From Dyella sp. GSA-30 (lineage in GTDB: Bacteria > Pseudomonadota > Gammaproteobacteria > Xanthomonadales > Rhodanobacteraceae): a stretch of DNA of 64,000 bases. The stretch lies in assembly GCF_027924605.1 (NCBI RefSeq), contig NZ_AP027042.1, positions 1,031,524 through 1,095,523 on the forward strand. Reading direction: 5' to 3'. Under the pieces are notes generated by a model. The model made no database searches. It saw only the letters and a program-made list of their open reading frames with translations, and had not been told where the DNA came from. A program made the position numbers and the translations under genes. Below are positions 44,694 through 53,586 of this stretch, piece after piece (the stretch's first letter is position 1; each line of letters begins with the position of its first letter).

Positions 44694-44891
44694 GGGGAGA
44701 GTGCTCATGAGGAGAGCTTGCCGTTCCCGATGCCGGCATATCAGTGGGAATGATCGTTGAAGCACTCGGGCGTTCGCCGGGAATGCGTCTAGTCATTTGC
44801 CTGGTGTGATCGTCAGCGTCGATGACGTCGACCATGTGAATACGGCGGATGGGTCAGGCTTCCGCCGACTCTCAGGATGGCCGACAAGACT

Positions 44892-45041
44892 ATGAATTTC
44901 TCACGTCGTATCGCCCTGATCGCGTTTATTGTCGCGCTCCTGGTCATTCTGGCTTTGGGCTTTTATCGCGCTGCAATGCATGAAGAGGCGCGGCCAGCGA
45001 CGGCACCTGCAGGGTCGGCATCGGCCCAACAGCCGAATTAG
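44892..45041 (+). CDS. Small single-pass membrane protein
   Basis: 49 residues, MNFSRRIALIAFIVALLVIL then GFYRAAMHEEARPATAPAGS. A basic N-terminus, one strong hydrophobic helix (7-24) and a polar Ala/Pro-rich tail. No clear ribosome-binding site, so confidence is moderate. It is convergent with the LysR gene, whose stop lies 4 bp away, and not long enough to be found by length-limited gene calling. Confidence 0.5.
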   Translation: MNFSRRIALIAFIVALLVILALGFYRAAMHEEARPATAPAGSASAQQPN

Positions 45042-45045
45042 TCAG

Positions 45046-45945
45046 TCACCCGGCTGCGCTTTGTGACGCGAATTGCGTCGACACCCAATCGATAAATACG
45101 CGGACGCGTGGCGACAGCTGACGGCTATGTGGATAGAGCACGTAGACGGGCGACGGCGAGGGCGGAAAGTCGCGCAGGATCTCGACCAGCTCGCCACGTG
45201 CGAGCGCGTCGCCAAGTCGATAGCGCGGTACCTGGATCAGGCCCAGCCCGAGTTTGGCGATGGCGACATTGGTCTCGGCGCCGGTGACGGAGACGGTGGC
45301 GGGCAGGGTGATTTCGCGTAGCTGTCCATTGACGGTGAATTCGAGCGCCAACAGACCGCCGGTGGCCGAGGACGCGAAGGCGACCATGCGGTGTCCATCG
45401 AGCTCATCCGGGGTTCGGGGCGTACCGTAGCGTTGCAGGTAGGCAGGACTGGCGAAGGTGCCTTCCTCCAGTGTGGCGATGTGCCTGCCCACCATGCTGC
45501 TATCCGGCGGCTTGCCTACACGCAGGACACAATCCACACCTTCGCGCACCAGATCGACCAAGCGATCGCCTTCGCCAATGTGTAGCTGGATATCCGGATA
45601 GCGATCCAGAAAATCTGGCAAACCGGGCAATACGAAGTGTCGGGCCAGGGTGCCATGCAGATCCACGCGCAGCATGCCGCTAGGTTTTGCGCCGCTGAAT
45701 GCGGCCTCGGCTTCTTCGATATCCGCCAGGATGGAAAGGCAGCGGCGGTAATAGGCCTCGCCATCCAGCGTCGGGCTCACCTGGCGCGTCGTGCGTTGAA
45801 GCAGGCGCACGCCCAATCGCGCCTCCATTTGCTTGACCCCTTCGGTAACGGTCGAACGGGGCAGGTCCAGATCCTGGGCCGCCAGGGTGAAGCTTCGGCG
45901 CTCGACGATCCGGGCGAACAGGCGCATGGCGTCGAATCGGTCCAC
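45046..45945 (-). CDS. LysR-family regulator
   Basis: 299 residues. HTH: AMRLFARIVERRSFTLAAQDLDLPRSTVTEGVKQMEARLG. The rest is a LysR effector domain of the group that commonly controls adjacent short-chain dehydrogenases or efflux. Divergent from the SDR gene at 46068 with a 122-bp shared region containing an ATCCGA/TCGGAT dyad. Confidence 0.9.
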   Translation of the reverse strand: MDRFDAMRLFARIVERRSFTLAAQDLDLPRSTVTEGVKQMEARLGVRLLQRTTRQVSPTLDGEAYYRRCLSILADIEEAEAAFSGAKPSGMLRVDLHGTLARHFVLPGLPDFLDRYPDIQLHIGEGDRLVDLVREGVDCVLRVGKPPDSSMVGRHIATLEEGTFASPAYLQRYGTPRTPDELDGHRMVAFASSATGGLLALEFTVNGQLREITLPATVSVTGAETNVAIAKLGLGLIQVPRYRLGDALARGELVEILRDFPPSPSPVYVLYPHSRQLSPRVRVFIDWVSTQFASQSAAG

Positions 45946-45960
45946 GATATTGTTCCCGTT

Positions 45961-45981
45961 ATCCGAATAATGTTATCGGAT
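45961..45981. promoter_or_regulatory. LysR-type dyad between divergent genes
   Basis: ATCCGA (45961-45966) and TCGGAT (45976-45981) with a 9-bp AT-rich centre; an overlapping GGAT...ATCC dyad continues to about 45996. This fits a LysR binding site next to its own gene and the SDR gene. Confidence 0.5.
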
Positions 45982-46067
45982 TAAACCCGATTATCCCCAA
46001 CCAAGAAAAGTCCAAAGTACGCCTCACCGACACACCGGTCGGATCTTTCCCTCCCGAGGAGTACGCC

Positions 46068-46808
46068 ATGAACAAGCAGAACAACCAGATCGCCATTGTT
46101 ACCGGAGCCTCGCGCGGCATCGGCGCCGCGATTGCCCAGCGGCTGGCCCAGGACGGCTTTACCGTCGTCGTCAATTACGCCGGCAACGCCGAACCGGCCG
46201 AAGCGGTGGCCCGCAAGATCGAAGCCGCCGGCGGGCGGGCTCTGACGGCTCAGGCTGACGTGAGCCATCCGGCCGCAGTGAAGCGCATGTTCGATGCCGC
46301 GGAAACGGCCTTTGGCGGCGTCGATGTGCTGGTGAACAACGCCGGCGTGATGGGTCTGGCCACGCTGGCCGATTCCAGCGACGAGCTGTTCGACCGCCTG
46401 ATCAACGTCAACCTGAAAGGCAGCTTCAACACCATGCGCGAGGCCGCCAAGCGCCTGCGCAACGGCGGCCGGGTGATCAATTTTTCCACCAGCGTGGTTG
46501 GTGTCTATCAGCCTACCTACGGCATCTACGCCGCCACCAAGGGCGCGGTGGAAGCGATGACCCGGGTGATGGCGCGTGAAATGCGTGGTCGCCAGATCAG
46601 CGTGAACGCGGTAGCGCCCGGCCCGACAGCAACCGATTTGTTCCTGGACGGCAAGTCGGACGAGCTGGTGCAGCAGCTGGCCAAGCTCAACCCGCTCGAG
46701 CGCCTGGGCTCACCGGAAGACATCGCCAAGACCGTGTCCTTCCTGGCCGGCCCCGAGGGCGGGTGGATCAACGGCCAGGTACTACGCGCCAACGGCGGCA
46801 TGGTCTGA
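46068..46808 (+). CDS. Short-chain dehydrogenase (3-oxoacyl reductase-like)
   Basis: 246 residues. TGASRGIG, NNAGVM, catalytic Ser/Tyr/Lys (NFSTSVVGVYQPTYGIYAATKGAV) and PGPTATDLFLDGK. NADP preference is suggested by the basic residue in the cofactor loop. Substrate unknown. GAGGAG precedes ATG 46068 with good spacing. Under the divergent LysR regulator, followed by another SDR gene 76 bp later, so the two may be co-transcribed. Confidence 0.9.
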   Translation: MNKQNNQIAIVTGASRGIGAAIAQRLAQDGFTVVVNYAGNAEPAEAVARKIEAAGGRALTAQADVSHPAAVKRMFDAAETAFGGVDVLVNNAGVMGLATLADSSDELFDRLINVNLKGSFNTMREAAKRLRNGGRVINFSTSVVGVYQPTYGIYAATKGAVEAMTRVMAREMRGRQISVNAVAPGPTATDLFLDGKSDELVQQLAKLNPLERLGSPEDIAKTVSFLAGPEGGWINGQVLRANGGMV

Positions 46809-46884
46809 ACCTTCCTTTGTCTGCGACATGGCGCCTTGGCGCCGCTCATCCCCTCTACAACTAATTTGCTTTGGAGAACTCATC

Positions 46885-47784
46885 ATGAAATACGTGATCA
46901 TTGTTACCGGCGCATCGAGTGGTTTTGGCTTGATGACTGCCAAGGCGCTGGCGCATGCCGGTCATACAGTCTATGCAAGCATGCGTGACGTCGCGGGAAA
47001 GAATGCGGCCCAGGTCGCCAGCATCGCCGACTACGCTAAGACGAACGGCGTCGATCTGCGCACCGTCGAACTGGATGTGCAGTCCGAGCCATCGGCCGCT
47101 GCCGCGATCACCACGGTTGTGCGAGCCCATGGCCATTTGGACGTCGTGGTGCACAACGCCGGACACATGTCGTACGGCCCAGCCGAGGCCTTTGCGCCTG
47201 AGCAATTCGCGCAGCTTTACGACATCAACGTGCTGGGCACACAGCGCGTCAATCGTGCCGCCCTTCCGCAGCTGCGCAAGCAGGGCCGTGGCTTGCTGGT
47301 GTGGGTGTCCTCCAGCAGCTCGCGTGGCGGTACACCGCCGTACCTCGCGCCTTATTTCGCCGCCAAGGCAGGCATGGACGCGTTGGCGGTGAGCTACGCC
47401 GGTGAGCTGGCGCGCTGGGGCATCGAGACGTCGATCGTGGTGCCGGGCGCGTTCACCAAGGGCACCAATCACTTCGCCCATTCGGGTAGCCCGGCCGACA
47501 AGCAGCGCGCCGAGGAATATGCCAATGGCCCGACTGCGGATTTCTCCGAAGTGGCTTTCAAGGGCCTGGCCGACCTCGAGCCAGCCGATGCCGATCCGCA
47601 GGCTGTCGCCGATGCCATTGTCGAGGTAGTGGACAAGCCGTTCGGCAAGCGCCCGTTCCGTGTGCATATCGATCCGTCCGAGGATGGTGCGGAGATCGTC
47701 AACGGTGTGGCCGACCGCGTGCGTGCCGAGCTGTTGCGCCGGATCGGGCTGGAAGACATCCTCAAACCGCGTGTGATCGGTTAA
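46885..47784 (+). CDS. Short-chain dehydrogenase, second of pair
   Basis: 299 residues. TGASSGFG cofactor loop, HNAGHM, catalytic Ser (WVSSSSSRGGTPPYLAPYFAAKAG, Tyr and Lys present), and PGAFTKGTNH. The longer C-terminal part (FRVHIDPSEDGAEIVNGVADRVRAEL) is typical of SDRs in this size class. TTGGAG precedes ATG 46885. Substrate unknown; likely in the LysR-controlled unit. Confidence 0.88.
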   Translation: MKYVIIVTGASSGFGLMTAKALAHAGHTVYASMRDVAGKNAAQVASIADYAKTNGVDLRTVELDVQSEPSAAAAITTVVRAHGHLDVVVHNAGHMSYGPAEAFAPEQFAQLYDINVLGTQRVNRAALPQLRKQGRGLLVWVSSSSSRGGTPPYLAPYFAAKAGMDALAVSYAGELARWGIETSIVVPGAFTKGTNHFAHSGSPADKQRAEEYANGPTADFSEVAFKGLADLEPADADPQAVADAIVEVVDKPFGKRPFRVHIDPSEDGAEIVNGVADRVRAELLRRIGLEDILKPRVIG

Positions 47785-47805
47785 GCGATCGCAGCATCCA
47801 GGTGG

Positions 47806-47841
47806 CCGATCAGCCCGAGTGCATCAGCTCGGGCTGATCGG
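47806..47841. terminator. Perfect 14-bp hairpin between convergent genes
   Basis: CCGATCAGCCCGAG (47806-47819) and CTCGGGCTGATCGG (47828-47841) around an 8-nt loop. It lies between the SDR and M28 stop codons, so it probably ends both transcripts, though no T-tract follows on either strand. Confidence 0.55.
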
Positions 47842-47862
47842 TTGTGCGGCGCGGATGAGCCA

Positions 47863-49062
47863 TCACTCCTGTGTCGCCGCCGATGAAACCACGCGTGTGC
47901 CGCTGCCCAGTTCGATGGCGTAGCTCAACGCCAGCCGCGCGAACTTGGCCGTGTGTGTAGCGTTGCCACCACTCTTTTCGAGCGTGTCGTTGGCCGTATG
48001 TATGGACGGATTGGCCTGATCGAAGCGTGCCTCGAATGGGAGCGAAGCCGCGTAGCCGTACCTGTTCCAGCTTGCATGATCGGAACATCCATAGCCGCAA
48101 CGCGACGTGCCGATCTGTAGATCGGGCTGATAGGTGGTGATCAACCGGCGCAGGAAATCATTCTGCATGCGGTCGGTATAGTCCTCGTAGATATAAATGT
48201 CGCCCGATGAACCCTTGTAGTTGGTCATGTCCAACTGCAGCGCGCCGAGAACATCGATACCGTCGTTGCGGTAGCGTTGGGCGATCTCGCCCGAACCCAC
48301 CAGGCCGACCTCCTCGGCGGCATAAGCCATGAATTGCAGGGTGCGCTTGGGCCGGTAGTTGTTCTGCAGCAGTACGCGGACAACCTCGGAAAGGCTGGCG
48401 ATACCCGACGCATTGTCATCGGCACCGGGTGCTTTCAGCGCGTTCGATGTGCTATCGAGATGGCCGCCCAGCACGATGATCTCGTCCGGCTTTTCGCTAC
48501 CCGTCATGGTGAGCACCACGGATTTCTGCGGCGTTCTGGCGTGCGTGACCTGAGCCACCTTCACGTCGGCGCGGTTGCCGGCCCAGGACTGCCATAAGTC
48601 CCTGATGGCCAGGGAAGCCTGCGCGCCGGTCTCGGATCGGTGCCGACGGTCCTGGTATCGGCTTAGCTGCTCGATGACCTGGATCAGCCGGGTTTCGTCG
48701 ATCTGCCCGATCAAGCCGCGCACGGTTTCGTGCTGGTCGATGTCGTAGCCGGGCCGGCGTTCGACTGCCTGAACGGACAAGGCGTCCTCGAGCGAGGAGT
48801 GCACGATAAACCCCGCACCATGCCGGGACTCGCTACGAAGTTGTTCGGCGAGAGTATCGAGTTGATCGTATTCGACCAGGAGCGCGAGCGAATCATGCGG
48901 GCTGCCTTTTTGCACAGACAAGCGTTGCCCGAAGCGCAGGTCTTCGGTGAGGCTGGCATCTTGTGCGAGCGAGATCCAGACCAGTTCGGGCGGCTCGGCG
49001 GCGTGGACTGTCGTCACGAGGCAAAGCAGGGCGGCTGCCAGGGCAGCTTTCTTCTTGGACAT
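47863..49062 (-). CDS. M28-family zinc aminopeptidase, exported
   Basis: 399 residues. Signal peptide (MSKKKAALAAALLCLVTTVHA) and an N-terminal propeptide region to about residue 130. Catalytic domain: GGHLDST, GADDNASG, YAAEEVGLVG, QLDMTNY and SIHTANDTLE contain the five zinc ligands and the catalytic Glu pair of the leucine-aminopeptidase (Vibrio type) group. Two Cys (RCGYGCSDHASW) probably form a disulfide as in that enzyme. Exported nutrient or peptide-processing enzyme. Confidence 0.92.
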   Translation of the reverse strand: MSKKKAALAAALLCLVTTVHAAEPPELVWISLAQDASLTEDLRFGQRLSVQKGSPHDSLALLVEYDQLDTLAEQLRSESRHGAGFIVHSSLEDALSVQAVERRPGYDIDQHETVRGLIGQIDETRLIQVIEQLSRYQDRRHRSETGAQASLAIRDLWQSWAGNRADVKVAQVTHARTPQKSVVLTMTGSEKPDEIIVLGGHLDSTSNALKAPGADDNASGIASLSEVVRVLLQNNYRPKRTLQFMAYAAEEVGLVGSGEIAQRYRNDGIDVLGALQLDMTNYKGSSGDIYIYEDYTDRMQNDFLRRLITTYQPDLQIGTSRCGYGCSDHASWNRYGYAASLPFEARFDQANPSIHTANDTLEKSGGNATHTAKFARLALSYAIELGSGTRVVSSAATQE

Positions 49063-49241
49063 GGCTGACTTCCTTGTCTTGGGTTACGACGGTGACCAGG
49101 GCGGAATGAGGCTGGCAAAAGGTAAGTGCGAAAGCCCGGCTGGGCTCGTTCAAAGCATGCCTGGCGTGGATCGCCCTTGAGAGAGGCGGCCGAAGGCGAA
49201 TCCTGTAAGCTATTACTGTTTTAAATCATCGGCCTGTAGCT

Positions 49242-50447
49242 ATGAGTATTGCCCAACGTCGCATCCTGTTAGCCGTCACCGGAGGCATCGCTGCCTACAA
49301 GGCGTGTGAACTGGTGCGACGCTTGCGCGATCTGGACGCTCACGTACGCGTCGTGATGACCGAAGGTGCCACGCATTTCGTCACCGCGACCACGTTCCAG
49401 GCGTTGTCCGGCGAGCCGGTACGCATCAGCTTGTGGGACGAGCATGGCGAAGCGGCCATGGGGCATATCGAGCTGGCGAAATGGGCCGAGCGCATTCTGA
49501 TTGCGCCGGCATCGGCCGATACCATCGCGCGCCTGGCGAACGGCTTCGCCAATGACCTGCTCAGTACCGTCTGCCTGGCCAGCGCCGCGCCGGTTTATGT
49601 GGCGCCAGCGATGAATCAGCAGATGTGGGCGCACCCGGCGGTGCAGGCGAACATGGAGACCTTGCGTCGGCGCGGCGTCATCCAGCTCGGCCCCGATTCC
49701 GGCGACCAGGCCTGCGGCGACATCGGTTCGGGCCGTATGCTCGAAGCGCTGGAGCTGCGCGAGGCGATGGTGGCGTCCTTTGTCGACGAGCGCCTGCGTG
49801 ACCTGAAAGTCGTCGTTACCGCCGGCCCGACCTATGAAGATATCGACCCGGTGCGTTTTATCGGCAACCGCAGCTCCGGCAAGATGGGCTTTGCCGTGGC
49901 CGAAGCGGCCGCTTATGCCGGCGCCGAGGTCACCTTGATCGCCGGTCCCGTCGGCCTGGCCACACCGCCGCGCGTGGCGCGACGCATCGACGTGCGCAGT
50001 GCCGCGCAGATGCACGATGCAGTGCTCGAAGCCACGGCACAGGCCGACATCTATATCGGCGCCGCCGCGGTGGGCGACTACCGCCCGGCCACGGTCGCCG
50101 GGCAGAAACTGAAGAAGCGCGACGGCAAAGGCCTGACGCTGGAGCTCAGCGAAAACCCCGACATCCTGGCCGACCTTTCCCAGCGCAGCCCCAAACCGTT
50201 CCTGCTTGGCTTTGCCGCCGAGACGCACGACGTTGCGGTGTACGCGCAGGACAAGCTGAAGCGCAAGGGTCTGGACATGATCGCCGCCAACCAGGTGGGC
50301 GGTGGGCTTGGTTTCGAAGCGGAAGACAATGCCTTGAGCCTGTTCTGGCCCGGTGGTGAAGAAGCCTTGCCGCGAGCATCCAAGCGCACGCTGGCGCAGC
50401 AGTTGATCGTGAAGCTTGCCGAGCGGTATCGCGCGCAGCGCGGGTGA
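49242..50447 (+). CDS. coaBC: Bifunctional phosphopantothenoylcysteine decarboxylase/synthetase
   Basis: Two steps of coenzyme A synthesis in one polypeptide of 401 residues. CoaC half: TGGIAAYKACELVRRL, with the flavin-binding GHIELAKWAERILIAPASADTIAR and PAMNQQMW; CoaB half from about residue 185: VTAGPTYEDIDPVRFIGNRSSGKMG and AAAVGDYRP. GGGLGFE near the C-terminus is the CTP region. In relatives dut usually follows directly; here 11 kb of accessory genes intervene. Confidence 0.96.
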   Translation: MSIAQRRILLAVTGGIAAYKACELVRRLRDLDAHVRVVMTEGATHFVTATTFQALSGEPVRISLWDEHGEAAMGHIELAKWAERILIAPASADTIARLANGFANDLLSTVCLASAAPVYVAPAMNQQMWAHPAVQANMETLRRRGVIQLGPDSGDQACGDIGSGRMLEALELREAMVASFVDERLRDLKVVVTAGPTYEDIDPVRFIGNRSSGKMGFAVAEAAAYAGAEVTLIAGPVGLATPPRVARRIDVRSAAQMHDAVLEATAQADIYIGAAAVGDYRPATVAGQKLKKRDGKGLTLELSENPDILADLSQRSPKPFLLGFAAETHDVAVYAQDKLKRKGLDMIAANQVGGGLGFEAEDNALSLFWPGGEEALPRASKRTLAQQLIVKLAERYRAQRG

Positions 50448-50476
50448 TCCGCCGGAATCCCGAAAAATCACCTGAG

Positions 50477-50550
50477 CTTGTAGGAGCGACTTCAGTCGCG
50501 ACCGTGCAGCGCGAGGTAAGGCCGGTCGCGACTGAAGTCGCTCCTACAAG
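50477..50550. repeat. GTAG-type REP doublet
   Basis: CTTGTAGGAGCGACTTCAGT (arm 50477-50503) and its complement (50524-50550) form a perfect 27-bp inverted repeat with a 20-bp centre. The same family is at 22377. It lies just after coaBC, at the left edge of the methanol block. Confidence 0.92.
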
Positions 50551-50659
50551 CTAGTTGGGTTTGGAGTCCAATTGAGAGAGGGCTCCCGCAAATGCGCCAA
50601 CCACACCGTATTGCTGCAAAGCCGCATCATCCCAGGCTGCCCCACTTCTGCATCAAGCA

Positions 50660-50673
50660 CTGTGGCGATACAG
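50660..50673. promoter_or_regulatory. Candidate activator site upstream of xoxF
   Basis: CTGT-GGCGAT-ACAG. The same arms and spacing occur upstream of the SRPBCC gene (60813-60826). It is centred about 98 bp upstream of the -24 element, a normal enhancer distance for a sigma-54 activator. A second dyad, GGTCAAT-G-ATTGGCC (50724-50738, one mismatch), lies closer. The rest of 50551-50868 has no gene. Confidence 0.55.
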
Positions 50674-50764
50674 AGACACTACGCCTCCAGCACAACCAGC
50701 CGCAGCCGAGCCAAACCCGGCTAGGTCAATGATTGGCCGACAGTTTCACCCGTGACGTGAGAAG

Positions 50765-50780
50765 TGGCACAGCCCCTGCT
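50765..50780 (+). promoter_or_regulatory. Sigma-54 promoter of the xoxF operon
   Basis: TGGCACAGCCCCTGCT keeps GG-N10-GC and matches TGGCACR-N4-TTGCW at all but one base (C for the first T of TTGC). It lies 89 bp before the xoxF ATG. Confidence 0.75.
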
Positions 50781-50868
50781 ATCTCCCTGATGCAACCGAT
50801 GTTGCACCGGCACGCGCCGTGCGTTGCCGATGGCACGTAAGCCTTCAGCATCCGGGGAGAGTCCATCC

Positions 50869-52668
50869 ATGTTCAAACCATCCGTACGTTTCTGGCGACC
50901 TGCGATACACGTTGCCTGTCTGGCTCTGCTGCTGCCGGGTATCGCCGCAGCCAACGAGCAGTTGGACAAGCTGTCGCAAGATCACAACCAGTGGGTCATA
51001 CCGGCGGGCAATTACGCAGGGCATCGCTATAGCGGTCTGAATCAGATCACGCCCGACAACGTCAAGAATCTGCATGTCGCCTGGACTATGTCGACCGGCT
51101 CGCTGCGCGGCCACGAAGGCCAGCCGCTGGTAGTCGGCGACACGATGTTCTTCGAAAGCTCGTTTCCCAATTACGTATATGCGGTGTCGCTCAAGGAGCC
51201 GGGCCGCATTCTGTGGAAGTTCGCGCCGCAGCAGGACAAGTTCGCGCCTTCCGTGGCGTGCTGCGATGTCGTCAATCGCGGCGTGGCCTATAGCAATGGC
51301 GTCATCTACGCCAATGCACTCGACGGTTTTCTCTATGCACTGAACGCCAAGGACGGCAGCGTGAAGTGGAAGGTCCAGAACGCCGATCCCAAGCTGGGTC
51401 AGACGCAGACCATGGCGCCACTGGTGATCAAGAACGTGGTCATTACCGGCGTATCGGGCGCGGAATACGGCGTGCATGGTTATGTCACCGCGAACGATGC
51501 GGCGACCGGCAAGCAGGTCTGGCGTGCGTTCAGCACCGGACCCGACGACCAGCTGTTGTTCGACCCGAACAAGACCATCGACGGCGCCACCGGCAAACCG
51601 GTCGGCAAGGATTCCAGCCTGTCGTCGTGGCAAGGCGAACAATGGAAGCTCGGCGGTGGCACTACCTGGGGCTGGTACACCTACGATCCGAAGTTGAACC
51701 TGCTCTATTACGGCACCGGTAACCCCGGCACCTGGAACCCGACGCAACGTCCGGGCGACAACAAATACTCGATGTCGATCATCGCGCGTAATCCGGAAAC
51801 GGGTAAGGCGGCGTGGGTGTTCCAGATGACGCCGCACGATGGCTGGGACTACGACGGCGTCAACGAAAATATTCTCACCGATAGTACGGTCGACGGGAAA
51901 AGCATTCCGACGCTGACGCATTTCGATCGCAACGGCTTTGCTTACGTGCTGGACCGTCGCTCCGGAAAACTGGTGTCGGCAAAGAAGTTCGACGCGGTGG
52001 TGAACTGGGCCGATCACATCGACATGGCCACCGGCAAACCCGTGCTCAACCCGGCGATGATGACCAAGGAGGGCGAGAACGTAAAAGGCATTTGCCCGTC
52101 GTCGCAAGGCAGCAAGGACCAGCAGCCGGCCGCCTACGATCCGAATACCAAGCTGTTCTACGTGCCGACCAATCACGTGTGCATGGATTACCAGGCATTC
52201 AACGTGAAGTACAAAGCCGGTTTCCCGTACGTCGGTGCGCTGGTGAATATGTATCCGGCCAATCACGGCGACGTCGGCGGGCGCTTTATCGCCTTCGACC
52301 CGGTCAGCGGTCAGACCAAGTGGGCTATCGACGATCGCTTCCAGGATTGGGGCGGCGCGTTGACCACCGGCGGCGGGTTGGTGTTCTACGGCACGTTGAC
52401 GGGTGAATTCCGCGCCGTCGATATCAAGAGCGGCAAGGTGTTGTGGAAGTTCAAGGCACCGTCGGGAATCATCGGCAATCCGATCACTTATACGTACGAA
52501 GGTAAGCAGTACGTAGCGATCCTCAGCGGCGTCGGTGGCTGGGCGGCGATCGGTCTGGCCGAGAATCTCACCAAGGCGACTGAAGGTCTGGGCGCGGTCG
52601 GTGCGACCGCAAGCCTGAGCGACTACACCAACCTCGGCGGCACCTTGCTGGTGTTCGCACTCGACTGA
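50869..52668 (+). CDS. xoxF: XoxF-type PQQ methanol dehydrogenase, lanthanide-dependent by motif
   Basis: Periplasmic quinoprotein oxidising methanol (or another primary alcohol). 599 residues with a signal peptide (cleaved near AAA-NEQ) and beta-propeller repeats. PQQ-site residues: vicinal Cys131-Cys132, Glu199, Asn285 and catalytic Asp327. Asp329, two residues on (GWDYDG), is the extra lanthanide ligand that separates XoxF-type from calcium-dependent MxaF enzymes. GTWNPTQRPGDNKYS and MTPHDGWDYDGVNEN match the XoxF group more than ethanol dehydrogenases. GGGGAGAG precedes ATG 50869. No pqq synthesis genes are in the window. Confidence 0.92.
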   Translation: MFKPSVRFWRPAIHVACLALLLPGIAAANEQLDKLSQDHNQWVIPAGNYAGHRYSGLNQITPDNVKNLHVAWTMSTGSLRGHEGQPLVVGDTMFFESSFPNYVYAVSLKEPGRILWKFAPQQDKFAPSVACCDVVNRGVAYSNGVIYANALDGFLYALNAKDGSVKWKVQNADPKLGQTQTMAPLVIKNVVITGVSGAEYGVHGYVTANDAATGKQVWRAFSTGPDDQLLFDPNKTIDGATGKPVGKDSSLSSWQGEQWKLGGGTTWGWYTYDPKLNLLYYGTGNPGTWNPTQRPGDNKYSMSIIARNPETGKAAWVFQMTPHDGWDYDGVNENILTDSTVDGKSIPTLTHFDRNGFAYVLDRRSGKLVSAKKFDAVVNWADHIDMATGKPVLNPAMMTKEGENVKGICPSSQGSKDQQPAAYDPNTKLFYVPTNHVCMDYQAFNVKYKAGFPYVGALVNMYPANHGDVGGRFIAFDPVSGQTKWAIDDRFQDWGGALTTGGGLVFYGTLTGEFRAVDIKSGKVLWKFKAPSGIIGNPITYTYEGKQYVAILSGVGGWAAIGLAENLTKATEGLGAVGATASLSDYTNLGGTLLVFALD

Positions 52669-52743
52669 TCGAACGGACGTCCGCGGCGCATTGATGGCGC
52701 CGCGGATGCGTTCTGGCGTCTTCATCGCATAGGACCTCATGCC

Positions 52744-53577
52744 ATGAGCAAGCTGTACACGTTGACCGCCACTTGTCTGTTGATCGCTCTCGCTGGCGCC
52801 GTGCCCGCCCATGCGGCGGGCACGCTGAAAGTCTGCGCAGATCCCGACTATCTGCCTTACTCCAATCGTGCCGGCCAGGGTTTCGAAAACGCGGTCGCCG
52901 AAACGGTCGCCAAGGCCATGGGCGCGAAGCTCGAATACGTCTGGGCCGACATGCGCGGGCACGGCGGCTTTCCCGAGTATCTCTCGCGCAATCTCGATAG
53001 CGGCAAATGCGACGTGGTGATGAGCATGCCTTACGGCAACGACGAGGAGCTCACCACCGATCCCTACTACGTGTCCTCCTATGTCTTTGTGTTCAAGAAG
53101 GACAAGGGCTACACCATCGAGAACATGAACTCGCCCGACCTGCGCAAGCTCAAGCTGGGCTTCGAAGGCGACACGCCGGTAGAGGCTGGCTTGCAGTTGC
53201 GCGGCCTGGTGACGTCGGCCAAATCGTTCGATATCAGCGGCTCCTCCGGCGAGTCGCCGCGTAGCACGCTCGATGCGGTACAGACCGGACAGATCGACGT
53301 GATGATCACCTGGCAACCGGCCGTCGGTGCATTTCTACACGACTATCCCGAGCTGACCACGGTGGCCTTGCCCAACACGCGCGCCACCGGCTCGCCTGAA
53401 ATGTATTCCTTCCCGATGTCGATGGCTGTGCGCAAAGGCGACGACGCGTTGCGCAACAAGCTCAATAACGTCATCAAGCAACAGAAGTCCGCCTTGACCG
53501 GCGTGCTGCACCAGCATGGCGTGCAGCTGTTCGGCGATGGCGATAGTGCATCGGCCAGTCAGATGGCCAATCTGTAA
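52744..53577 (+). CDS. xoxJ: XoxJ/MxaJ-type periplasmic binding protein
   Basis: 277 residues with a signal peptide ending near AHA-AGT. A periplasmic solute-binding fold of the MxaJ/XoxJ family: LKVCADPDYLPYSNRAGQGFENAVAETVAKAMG, DVVMSMPYGNDEELTTDPYYVSSYVF and DVMITWQPAVGAFLHDYPE. These proteins accompany XoxF and are thought to help it mature or acquire its cofactor or metal. No ABC permease or ATPase is adjacent, against a transport role. Lies 75 bp after xoxF. Confidence 0.9.
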   Translation: MSKLYTLTATCLLIALAGAVPAHAAGTLKVCADPDYLPYSNRAGQGFENAVAETVAKAMGAKLEYVWADMRGHGGFPEYLSRNLDSGKCDVVMSMPYGNDEELTTDPYYVSSYVFVFKKDKGYTIENMNSPDLRKLKLGFEGDTPVEAGLQLRGLVTSAKSFDISGSSGESPRSTLDAVQTGQIDVMITWQPAVGAFLHDYPELTTVALPNTRATGSPEMYSFPMSMAVRKGDDALRNKLNNVIKQQKSALTGVLHQHGVQLFGDGDSASASQMANL

Positions 53578-53586
53578 GGAGGCGTC

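Noticed and set aside
50845-53316. Very long open frame antisense to xoxF and xoxJ
   Set aside because: The plus strand has a clear quinoprotein with active-site motifs and ribosome-binding site. The antisense frame is a by-product of high GC and has no recognisable domain.
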